From an uncultured Pseudomonadota bacterium (GTDB lineage: Bacteria > Myxococcota_A > UBA796 > SXON01): a DNA stretch of 35,329 nucleotides. Made by a program: the position numbers and the translations under genes. The notes under the pieces were generated by a model. That model was not told where the DNA came from and did no database searches. It saw only the letters and a program-made list of their open reading frames with translations. Shown in pieces: positions 16,332 through 23,630 of the stretch. The stretch spans positions 1 to 35,329 of the forward strand of contig CAIQVJ010000056.1 in the NCBI GenBank assembly GCA_903875225.1, written 5' to 3'. Position 1 is the first letter of the stretch. Each line of letters begins with the position of its first letter.

Positions 16332-18892
16332 GCAAGCTCCACGTGCGGCGAGTCCGTGAGCAAACAGGGCAGATACGGGCGCTCGGGGTCCATGCGCCAG
16401 AGCCAGAATGACAACCCCTGTCGGTCCGCGGGGGTGACGCAGGAGCCCGTCACGTCCCAGTCGGGGCCTTCGTCGGGCGCGTACCCGTTGGTATCCGGAT
16501 TGGCGAATGGGGAGGCATGGACATCCGGCACCATTGAAAATCGCTCGCAGGTGCTTCGGAAGGCGACCCCGGACCGGACCGGCGCGTCATGTTCCCACTG
16601 GATGTCCCGCCAGAGCAACCAAGCATACTTCCAGAGTTGAACGCTCCCGTCGGATGTGCGCTCAGGCAAGTGGAAACCGGCAGCTGAGTTGAGGCGAAGC
16701 GCAAACAGGTGCTCCGTCGAATGGACGATGTCTATCGAAGATACCCTCTTGAACAGCCAGACCAAGCGCCGATAGGCATACCACGAGGCCTTGCGCTCGG
16801 CGTTCTTTGCGGCGAGGAATCGATCGATGTATTGCCAGGACGACACAACATCCTGCCGCAGGCCCACCGAGGAAAAGAGCCCCCAGGGGAGATCATCCCG
16901 ACTTGCCGGGACCCGGGCAGCCGTCACCTTCCCGATGTGCGTGTGCCACTGGCAAACGCTGGCGCCGAGCGCGCGCGCCATGACCATCCGGCGGACGAGT
17001 ACACTCGCCTGCAGAGCCTCGGATGTACCCTGGAACTGGTTCTCGTAGCTGTTGTCTGGGTCAATCGACGGGAATCCGATCTCGCCCATGGTAAAGTCCG
17101 CTGCGACGCCACATGGCAACACGGCCGTTGCGCCCACGGTTGCCTTGAACGCGGCGGCGTCGATGATCATCCGCGCCTCGCCCACATACCCTGTGCGGTT
17201 GTGTTCTTCGTCCTCGGGTCCCAGCGTCCCCGGATTGGACGGGTACGACACATGATACCAGTGAAAACCGGCCTCGTGGACCAGGTCTCGGGGCAGCAGC
17301 CAGCCCGAGCCCGCTGGCGGCCATACGATGTCCAGTTGCCGTGTGGTGCGAGACCATCGGTGCGCGGTGATGATGACGGCACCAATATAGATGGAGGTCC
17401 AGTCTGACTCCATCGCTCGCACCCAGGGCAGGACATTCCAGACATCGCACCAACCGACGATGCCCTCGGAGATCCCCCGCCCGATCCAGTCGCACCGCGG
17501 TGCCCACTCGCGGCTGTTCCCCCACTCCGCGATCTCGGCCATTCGGAACCGCGCCGGGGACCACTTCGTCCGAATCGCCGAGGCGAGTAGCCCACAGAAC
17601 CAGCCAAACTCCTCCGGACCGCCGGCAACGGCGGTGCTGGAGTCATTTTCAGGGTCCGATGCGCACCAGTAGTTGTTCATCTCGTTCCCCAGTTCGATCA
17701 CGGGCACGACCTCTGCGAGCGCGCATCCAAAGTCGTTGAACATCCGCTCCATCTCCGCGAGCCACTCCCCGAGCGCGAGCCCGAACATCACGAGGCCAAG
17801 GGCCTTTCGTCTGGCGCACTCCTCCATGTAGGCGTTGAGCGCGAGGTTGGGGTACACATGCACCGCGAACTTCTGGTACACGGCCTCCCCGTCCCCTGGT
17901 GAATGTCCAACCTCGTCTTTCTGCCAATACCACTCGTCCCAGCCGCCCACGGTGGCTACAACCGTGCCCGCGTGGTAGTCCGGCTTCGCCGCGTTCAGCT
18001 GCGCGAACGTGACCACGTTGCCGCCGAACATGGCCTGTTCGCCGCCGTTCGACGGGTCGGCGACCTCCTTCTCCCCGTCGTGGTTCGGGCCCTCTTCCGG
18101 GCCCCCGCTCATCGCGGCCCCCGGCCCCCAACTGAAAGCGGTTGGCGTGAGCTGCACACCCGATATCCAGGCCCATACCAGCACATCCTGGGCGTTCGCA
18201 AACGCAGCCCAGCCGTCTGCTGCAAGAGCGTCTCGGATCCGGTCGGGTCGCGGGATCGGCTCCGTGCCGAGCAGCTGACTCCAGATGAAGTCCCCGGTCT
18301 CCATCTGACGAACGCGACCAGCACCTATAGATGCCATATCCGCCATCGCCTGCCACATATAGCCGTACCGAAGACCATCGTCGTCGTCCTGATCATCAGC
18401 GAGCCGGGCCCGATTGATGCCGAAGCTCGGGTCCGGTTCCACGGTGTCGTCCCAGTACCCGGTGTCCAGTTGCGTGTTCACCGGTGGGTTGAGCAGGTTC
18501 TCGAACGCCGCGTCGAGCAGGCCTGCGCCCACGCCTCGCTTCTCGAAGGCCTCCCGGGCCTTCGGCCAGGAGACCAGGCGTCCGGAGCGCGAACGCAGGT
18601 GCGGAACATCATCGACCTCCGCGATTCGAGGCGTCGGCTCCGCCGGGTAGCAACCCCGCTCCACGCCTGCCGGCTGACATCGCCCACCGGACCGCAAGAT
18701 CGTCCCGTCAAACGACTTTCCCGGGTGGGTCCGGATTGTCCCGTCGGCGCGCGTGGACGTCGACGTGGACACCGTCACCTGAAGCCTGCAGAACCCCTGC
18801 CAACCGGCCCCCTCAACCCATGAAAGGGAGGCGCCGGAGGCCGCGAAACCCGACCAGGGGGACGGCGCACGGAGGTGGCTGTTGATGCGCAT
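16328..18892 (-). CDS. Clan GH-A-like glycoside hydrolase, cytoplasmic-type
   Basis: An 854-residue protein without a recognisable signal peptide or lipobox. The core from about residue 150 reads like a TIM barrel. A first strand FGINRARL is followed by VVPVIELGNEMNNYW, where Glu404 in the -NE- motif fits the acid/base of clan GH-A. Next come HEAGFHWYHVSYPS and FTMGEIGFPS, where Glu604 fits the nucleophile, and then the Trp-bearing strand SVCQWHTHIG. The first 100 residues show no known domain. I cannot assign a GH family or substrate. The gene starts 15 bp after the 169-residue protein gene and overlaps the RCC1 lipoprotein gene by 4 bp, so the three form one operon. Lack of export signals is odd for such an enzyme; export might depend on the partner proteins. 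Confidence 0.72.
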   Translation of the reverse strand: MRINSHLRAPSPWSGFAASGASLSWVEGAGWQGFCRLQVTVSTSTSTRADGTIRTHPGKSFDGTILRSGGRCQPAGVERGCYPAEPTPRIAEVDDVPHLRSRSGRLVSWPKAREAFEKRGVGAGLLDAAFENLLNPPVNTQLDTGYWDDTVEPDPSFGINRARLADDQDDDDGLRYGYMWQAMADMASIGAGRVRQMETGDFIWSQLLGTEPIPRPDRIRDALAADGWAAFANAQDVLVWAWISGVQLTPTAFSWGPGAAMSGGPEEGPNHDGEKEVADPSNGGEQAMFGGNVVTFAQLNAAKPDYHAGTVVATVGGWDEWYWQKDEVGHSPGDGEAVYQKFAVHVYPNLALNAYMEECARRKALGLVMFGLALGEWLAEMERMFNDFGCALAEVVPVIELGNEMNNYWCASDPENDSSTAVAGGPEEFGWFCGLLASAIRTKWSPARFRMAEIAEWGNSREWAPRCDWIGRGISEGIVGWCDVWNVLPWVRAMESDWTSIYIGAVIITAHRWSRTTRQLDIVWPPAGSGWLLPRDLVHEAGFHWYHVSYPSNPGTLGPEDEEHNRTGYVGEARMIIDAAAFKATVGATAVLPCGVAADFTMGEIGFPSIDPDNSYENQFQGTSEALQASVLVRRMVMARALGASVCQWHTHIGKVTAARVPASRDDLPWGLFSSVGLRQDVVSSWQYIDRFLAAKNAERKASWYAYRRLVWLFKRVSSIDIVHSTEHLFALRLNSAAGFHLPERTSDGSVQLWKYAWLLWRDIQWEHDAPVRSGVAFRSTCERFSMVPDVHASPFANPDTNGYAPDEGPDWDVTGSCVTPADRQGLSFWLWRMDPERPYLPCLLTDSPHVELA

Positions 18893-18907
18893 ACGAGCTC
18901 GTCTGGG

Positions 18908-19417
18908 CTACGACTTGAGCTGGATCTCAAGGATGGCGGTGACCCGTCCGTTCTCAATCGCAGCGCCCGTGGAGTTCTTGACCTCCACGGCGTAGCGCAT
19001 GAGCACGCCGAACTGAGTCGTGACGGTCATCGCGCTGCTGATCGTGCCCGTGTTCGTGCCGGTCTGCGCCGTGAGGATGTCCGCGGAAGTCGACCAGACC
19101 TTGCCGAGCACGCTCCACATCAAGGTGACCTTGGCCACGAAGTTGGTGCTCCCGCCCTCACAGACGTAGTGCACGCGGATCTGCTCGATCATGGGGCCGA
19201 GCTCTCGCAGGTCGTCGATGTCGTAGATGTCCTGCAGGAAGGTGCCCGTCCCGTCCGTCTTGTAGAGTTCGTCCTGACAGAGGACACGCATGATGATCTT
19301 CTGCATGCCGCCGGGCCTGCCCGCTCCTGCGAAATTGCGAGAAGTCGCTTGCGATGGGACGGCGCCGAGGAAGCTGCTTGCCCCGCCGCTTGAACCGATA
19401 TTGTTGGTGGTCTTCAC
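18908..19417 (-). CDS. Unrecognised 169-residue beta-rich protein, first in cassette operon
   Basis: Starts at a GTG with GGAG 8 nt upstream. Residues 1-37 are rich in Gly, Ser, Ala and Asn (NNIGSSGGASSFLGAVPSQA) and look disordered. The remainder is compact: KIIMRVLCQDELYKTDGTG, DIYDIDDLRELGPMIEQ and IRVHYVCEGGSTNFVAKVT, then alternating beta-type stretches ending GRVTAILEIQLKS. There is no signal peptide or membrane segment. I do not recognise the family. The fold looks like an all-beta sandwich, and the flexible N-terminus plus first position in a well-expressed operon would suit a self-assembling or coat-like protein, but this is speculation. It is followed 15 bp later by the GH-A-like gene. 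Two cysteines are present. Confidence 0.75.
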   Translation of the reverse strand: MKTTNNIGSSGGASSFLGAVPSQATSRNFAGAGRPGGMQKIIMRVLCQDELYKTDGTGTFLQDIYDIDDLRELGPMIEQIRVHYVCEGGSTNFVAKVTLMWSVLGKVWSTSADILTAQTGTNTGTISSAMTVTTQFGVLMRYAVEVKNSTGAAIENGRVTAILEIQLKS

Positions 19418-19440
19418 GGTGGCTGCTCCATTTGAGGGAG

Positions 19441-19460
19441 AGCGCCTCGACAGAGGCGCT
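19441..19460 (-). promoter_or_regulatory. Perfect hairpin at predicted mRNA 5' end
   Basis: AGCGCCTC and GAGGCGCT pair over 8 bp around a 4-nt loop. From the promoter at 19469-19497, transcription should start about 2-5 nt upstream of this hairpin. The leader would then begin with a stable stem, as in mRNAs protected against 5'-dependent decay. The Shine-Dalgarno and GTG follow in unpaired sequence. Confidence 0.5.
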
Positions 19461-19468
19461 TCATGAGG

Positions 19469-19497
19469 ACTGTAGCAGATGAGTCCTGCAGTGTCGA
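19469..19497 (-). promoter_or_regulatory. Sigma70-type promoter of the cassette operon
   Basis: Read on the minus strand: TCGACA (19497-19492), 17-bp spacer, TACAGT (19474-19469). Five of six and four of six positions match the consensus. The predicted start near 19462 leaves a 45-nt leader to the GTG at 19417. Confidence 0.55.
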
Positions 19498-19819
19498 CGG
19501 ATTTACATGCCGAGAAGCTGTGACCTCGCAGTTTTGCACTGTTGCCACCGATCGCACGACGAGTGGGGGCGCTCGAGATATTGCATGAGCAGCCTCGCTG
19601 CCATGAAGCTTGGCCCTCACCGTGACAACCGAGTGACCTTGCCGGTTGACATCACCGACCCAGGTCGGTGGGTGCTCGACCACCTGCTCCGAGCAGCGTG
19701 ACGCCGGCGCCCGTTCCCGGAGTCCGCCGCAAGGGTGTCGTCACGCCGCGGATCTCCTGAACTTCGGCCACTTCAAACCCACGACCCACACGATCGCACC
19801 GTATACGGGGCGGGATCCA
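19498..19819. other. Non-coding right end of the cassette
   Basis: No convincing gene is seen. A perfect 18-bp hairpin CACCGACC-CA-GGTCGGTG lies at 19653-19670, directly after a consensus-like TTGACA (19646-19651) that has no matching -10. The short frames here lack ribosome sites and have ordinary composition for chance. Confidence 0.4.
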
Positions 19820-19846
19820 TATGGCGGTTCAGAGGGGGCGTGGTGA
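19820..19846 (+). repeat. 27-bp direct repeat, right copy
   Basis: Identical to 15251-15277, including the in-frame YGGSEGAW-stop, but not attached to any beta-helix coding sequence. The preceding bases (CGTATACGGGGCGGGATCCA) have no similarity to those before the left copy. Confidence 0.9.
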
Positions 19847-20122
19847 CCGGTCGTTGACCCTGGGAGGCGAACCCCACCCGTCCGCCCGCTTGCGGAGAGG
19901 GGCCGGCAGGGTGTACCGTCTCGAAGTGCGCTCCCAAAAAGGCTCGTCTGGTGCCGAACCGCTCGCGGCAGTCGTCAGGCGCCCGTTGGTAGGCTTCGCC
20001 CAGCAAGTGGGGGTCGTGTTCTTCGCACCGGTCGATGGGGAGCGGACGCGTCCGCGCCAGTGCCCTCTCGACCAGCAGATGTTTTGGAAGTTTGCGTCGC
20101 CACCTTCTGGGCAGGGCTTCGC
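19847..20122. other. Intergenic region before the GT-C gene, possible gene remnant
   Basis: No gene can be supported. On the minus strand an open frame covers most of the stretch and reads somewhat protein-like (RRKLPKHLLVERALART, then DPHLLGEAYQRAPDD), but it has no start or ribosome site, and it runs through the 27-bp repeat before stopping at 19773. It might be a decayed gene fragment. I could not match it to a transposase family. No clear promoter for the rightward gene was found. Confidence 0.3.
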
Positions 20123-22198
20123 ATGGACCCGCTAAGCCCCGCTCCCCGGGAGCGGGGCGACCGCCGGATTCCGTGGTGGCTGCGCGGGTTTGTCCTCGCC
20201 GCGCTCGTCGTGGAGGCGGTGCATTTTCTGTGGGAGCAGGCGCTGTCGCTCCCCGTGCTCGAGATGGAGGAGGCGATCACGCCAACCGTGGCCCAGTTCA
20301 TGGTGTCTGGTCATTGGCGTGACCTGCTGCTCCTCCAGCCACTGCCGCGCTGCGGTGGCTGTACCGTGGAGGCGCTGCTCGCGGTGCCACTCTTCGAGGC
20401 ATTGGGACCGACGATCGGGGCGTGGCGCATGATTCCCCTCGGGTTCCACCTCCTCACGCTCTGGCTCATGACCGAGCTGTCGCGGCGGATCTCCGGACCC
20501 GTCGGCGCTGTGGTCGTATGCGTGCTCTTCATCGCAGCCCCGCCCTTCTTTTTGGACAATGCCATCGTTGCCTGGGGCAACCACGATGAAAGCGAGGTGT
20601 TCGTCCTCGCGGCGCTCATCTTCCTTTACGACGCGGCGTCGAACAGCCGCATCCGTCCCGCCCGAAGCGCCATCCAGGTTGCGGCCGCTGGGCTTTCGAT
20701 TGGATTCGGACTGTATTTCTGCCTGACCGTGGTGCACGGATGGCTCGCTGTTGCTTTTGCGCTGATCCTGGTGTTGGGAGCCATGGGAAACAGGGGAGGT
20801 TCGATCCGGCTGTCGCTCACGTCCGGCTACGTCCTCGTGCTGGCGTTCATCGCCGCGGGCGTGGTAGGACTTGCCCCCTGGTGCTACTACCTCGTGAGCC
20901 AGAGAGTCCCGCTTTCCGAGATGATGGGCGAGATCAGCGGGTGCGGGATGCCCCTGGATGTCGCGTCCCCTGGCCTGCAGGGTGCATTCGTGACGGCACG
21001 GTACCTGTCCAGCCCAGCCTTCATCGAGGGGCTGTTCGACCGCACTCCTGTCACGGCCTGGAGGACCATCTGGGCCTTGACACATCTGATGCTTCTGCCG
21101 ATCTGTGTGGTGCAGGCATGGGGCATCTCGCGTCGCACGGGGTGGAGGTCCGCGTGGGTGTTGATCGGGCCGCTCTTGTCTCTCGGACTGCTCTCGGTGA
21201 TGGCAGCCATCCCAATCACTGTCCAATGCAGCGCCATCCGTCCCGACTACGTGGGCATGAGGTACTACACGCCGCTGTACATAGGAGTGGTGCTCACCGC
21301 TGCCATGGTCATCGCGCAGTGGGTCTCGCAGCGCGGTCCCACCCGACTGGCCGGGCTTCTGGTGTTGAGCATGCTGGGGGGCCCTACCGCCTGGTACTGG
21401 GCGACCGCACTTCACCCCGCAAGGTTTCACTTCCTGTTGAACCGGCTCGATGTGATCACCTACCGGGAAGGGTTGATCAAGGAGCTGATCGGCAACGACG
21501 CCATCGACTATCTACTCCACCACAGCGATCGGATTCCGGAAGTTCGGGATCGTGAACTTCGATTCGTCGCCAGGGAGTTCGGTTGTCTTCCTGGGAGCGT
21601 CAACGCGAACTTTCTGCGCCTGGCCGCGACAGATCGGGACCGTCGTGTGATCGCGGATGAGCTGGTACTGTGTCGGGCGTCAATGTGGGAGCTACCCAGC
21701 GCCCCGCCGGCTGCGCTGGACGAGCTCCTTCAGGCGGATACCGGGGTGTTGAGGGGAGACATCGAGGAGGCCATGGGGATCTGGGGGGTGCGAAATTGGG
21801 GGTATGCGGATGCACCGCTCGACAGGTGGAGCGAGCAGTGGGGTGGATTGGCCAACCTCCATGGTGCCTTGCTGGAGGGCGCCTGCCAGGCGTCCGGTAC
21901 CGTGCTTGGGACTCGCTACGCCCAGTTCACGACGATAGCGGCCGAGCCGGGGTGGCGTAGATCCCTGGAGCCCTTGTTCACGTGGTGCGGCGGACCCGAC
22001 ACCGTCCTCCGGGCGGCGGGGTGGACCTGCACAAAGGTGCTGGGGTGCGATCGGGAGGAGATTGTCGAGCAGTTTGGCGAGATCACGGAGAGTCCGGCGT
22101 TCTGGGACGGTGTGCGGGCCGGCTGCGTGGAGAACCGCGTCACGGATGCGCCCCTGCTGAGGTGGATGGGGGTGGATGGGGAGCTTCAACTTCGTTGA
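20123..22198 (+). CDS. GT-C-type membrane glycosyltransferase-like protein
   Basis: A 691-residue protein. The ATG at 20123 is chosen because AGGG lies about 8 nt upstream and the first residues (MDPLSPAPRERGDRRIPWWL) form a positive N-terminus before the first membrane helix. There are about nine to eleven hydrophobic segments up to residue 430. The first outer loop carries acidic residues (LEMEEAITP, Glu47-Glu50), the place where GT-C enzymes keep the catalytic Asp/Glu. YVGMRYYTPLYIG near 376 resembles the Arg-Tyr motif of PMT/ArnT-like proteins. Residues 430-691 are a soluble, Cys-containing domain (WCGGPDTVL, WTCTKVLGC) probably facing the periplasm. It may transfer a lipid-linked sugar to proteins or glycans. 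The substrate is unknown. The next gene follows after 69 bp. Confidence 0.75.
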   Translation: MDPLSPAPRERGDRRIPWWLRGFVLAALVVEAVHFLWEQALSLPVLEMEEAITPTVAQFMVSGHWRDLLLLQPLPRCGGCTVEALLAVPLFEALGPTIGAWRMIPLGFHLLTLWLMTELSRRISGPVGAVVVCVLFIAAPPFFLDNAIVAWGNHDESEVFVLAALIFLYDAASNSRIRPARSAIQVAAAGLSIGFGLYFCLTVVHGWLAVAFALILVLGAMGNRGGSIRLSLTSGYVLVLAFIAAGVVGLAPWCYYLVSQRVPLSEMMGEISGCGMPLDVASPGLQGAFVTARYLSSPAFIEGLFDRTPVTAWRTIWALTHLMLLPICVVQAWGISRRTGWRSAWVLIGPLLSLGLLSVMAAIPITVQCSAIRPDYVGMRYYTPLYIGVVLTAAMVIAQWVSQRGPTRLAGLLVLSMLGGPTAWYWATALHPARFHFLLNRLDVITYREGLIKELIGNDAIDYLLHHSDRIPEVRDRELRFVAREFGCLPGSVNANFLRLAATDRDRRVIADELVLCRASMWELPSAPPAALDELLQADTGVLRGDIEEAMGIWGVRNWGYADAPLDRWSEQWGGLANLHGALLEGACQASGTVLGTRYAQFTTIAAEPGWRRSLEPLFTWCGGPDTVLRAAGWTCTKVLGCDREEIVEQFGEITESPAFWDGVRAGCVENRVTDAPLLRWMGVDGELQLR

Positions 22199-22267
22199 CG
22201 CTCGACCCAGATGGCGTCCCGGCGCCGCAGGGCGTGAAAGTGGTACGTTACCGATCGCGAGGCCGAC

Positions 22268-23617
22268 ATGCGCTCTCTCCTGCTCGGTGTGCTGCTGAAC
22301 CCGTTGACAGCGTGCACGGGCCACCCGGCCGACACAACGCCGCCGGCGGACGACACGGCGCCTGACACCGGCACCCCGCTGGTCGACCCGGACTGGGGCG
22401 TCGTAGAGGACTGCACGACGCAGGCCAACGGCGGGTTCGACGATTTCTACACCGACGGCAGCGCGGTGCTGGTGTACGGCGACGACGAGCGGGAGGCGGC
22501 GTACGCCGCCGATCTGGCCGACTACTACTCCCGCTACGTCACGCTCGACCTCCGCGCCTACGCGGACCTGACCGACGACGACCGGGCGAAGGATCTCTTC
22601 ATCATCGGTTCGCCCGCGACCAATCCCCTGCTCGGCGAGCTGAACGGGGCGGTGCCCGTGTGGTTCGAGGAGGGCGACTTCGTGTTCGGGGGCCACCGGT
22701 ACGAGGAGCACGGCAACGGGGTCGCGTTCGTGCACCCCTCGCCGTTCGCCGCCGGGAAGTGGATCACCGTGTACGCCGGAAATTCCTTCGAGGGGATGTA
22801 CTCCACCTTCACCACGCCGACAGGCGGTCACGACTACGACGCCACCCGGGGACGGGGTGTGGTCATGCAGGAGGGGGACTTCTGCCGGGACGGAGAGATC
22901 TGGAGCTACTACGACAAGAATCGCTTCGTCTCCGAGGATTCGTGGCCGACCTGGCAGGGTTGGCTCGATCAGCTCGACGAAACCACGACGGACCACCACG
23001 TGTTCCGCTACCTGCCTGGCTCCTATGCAGCGGCCCACATCGATCGGGGCGCGGCGGCGCAGGAGGAGAAGTACGCCGCCGTCGTCGATGCCCTCGGCGT
23101 CGATCCGCTCGACGAGCCGATCACCACCTACCTGTACCCGGACAACGAGACGAAGGGGGAGATCACCGGGGACAGCGGCAACGGGCACGCCAACGACCTC
23201 GACTACGAGGACCACATGGTGTTCAGCGCCGACGTCGACGCCTTTACGATCCACGAGGACATCCACGTCATCGCCTGGTACCGGATCGGCGCCGCCCAGT
23301 ACTCGCTGATGGGCGAGGGGCTCGCGGTCGACATGGAGGGGGAGTGGTGGGGCACCCCGCTGTCGAACTGGGCCTCGACCTACAAGAGCGACGGCACGTT
23401 GCCCTCGCTCGCGGACCTGGAGGACGACTGGTCCGGCATCGACGACGGCGTGAGCTACCCGGTGGCCGGACAGTTCGTCCAGTGGCTCGCGGCGACCTGG
23501 GGCATGGAGACCGTGAAGGCGCTCTACGTGGAGCCGGACCTCGACGCCGGATTCGAGTCCGAGCTTGGGATGACACACGACGAGGTCGAGACCGCCTGGC
23601 TCGACGACATCCCGTAG
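22268..23617 (+). CDS. Lipoprotein zinc metallopeptidase, MA-like
   Basis: A 449-residue protein with signal MRSLLLGVLLNPLTAC (lipobox LTAC, Cys 16). GAGG lies 6 nt before the ATG. A Thr/Asp/Pro linker follows. The zinc site is HEDIH at residues 329-333, with a candidate third ligand Glu350 in MGEGLAVDMEG. The helix after it, VAGQFVQWLAATWGMETVKALY, resembles the corresponding segment of peptidase MA-like (gluzincin-type) enzymes. The N-terminal half (FDDFYTDGSAVLVYGDDERE) is of unknown fold. The protein is anchored in the envelope and probably cleaves extracytoplasmic proteins or peptides. It is co-directional with the GT-C gene. Its 3' end converges on the LTD lipoprotein gene, leaving 13 bp between stops. 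Activity is inferred from motif only. Confidence 0.8.
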   Translation: MRSLLLGVLLNPLTACTGHPADTTPPADDTAPDTGTPLVDPDWGVVEDCTTQANGGFDDFYTDGSAVLVYGDDEREAAYAADLADYYSRYVTLDLRAYADLTDDDRAKDLFIIGSPATNPLLGELNGAVPVWFEEGDFVFGGHRYEEHGNGVAFVHPSPFAAGKWITVYAGNSFEGMYSTFTTPTGGHDYDATRGRGVVMQEGDFCRDGEIWSYYDKNRFVSEDSWPTWQGWLDQLDETTTDHHVFRYLPGSYAAAHIDRGAAAQEEKYAAVVDALGVDPLDEPITTYLYPDNETKGEITGDSGNGHANDLDYEDHMVFSADVDAFTIHEDIHVIAWYRIGAAQYSLMGEGLAVDMEGEWWGTPLSNWASTYKSDGTLPSLADLEDDWSGIDDGVSYPVAGQFVQWLAATWGMETVKALYVEPDLDAGFESELGMTHDEVETAWLDDIP

Positions 23618-23630
23618 TGATCGCGGACCC

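Larger units (their letters stand above)
15278..19846. mobile_element. Putative cassette bounded by 27-bp direct repeats
   Basis: The segment between the repeats carries a self-contained minus-strand three-gene operon with its own promoter, and its codon use shows less G/C at third positions than its neighbours. No integrase, transposase or terminal inverted repeat is visible. The left repeat coincides with the 3' end of a gene, as when an element integrates by recombination and leaves that gene's end intact. An alternative is that the right copy is a relic of a second beta-helix gene that was deleted. Confidence 0.4.

Noticed and set aside
19414..19683. 89-residue minus-strand frame ending at the GTG of the 169-residue protein
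   Set aside because: It would start upstream of the well-matched promoter at 19469-19497, contains the 5' hairpin, and has a chance-like composition with no ribosome site.
19773..20106. Possible transposase remnant on the minus strand
   Set aside because: It reads somewhat protein-like but has no start, no ribosome site and no motif I can assign to an insertion-sequence family. It also runs through the 27-bp repeat.
22194..22260. Promoter starting at TTGACG over the stop of the first GT-C gene
   Set aside because: No -10 box lies 16-18 bp downstream; the region is simply the end of the gene and a short spacer.
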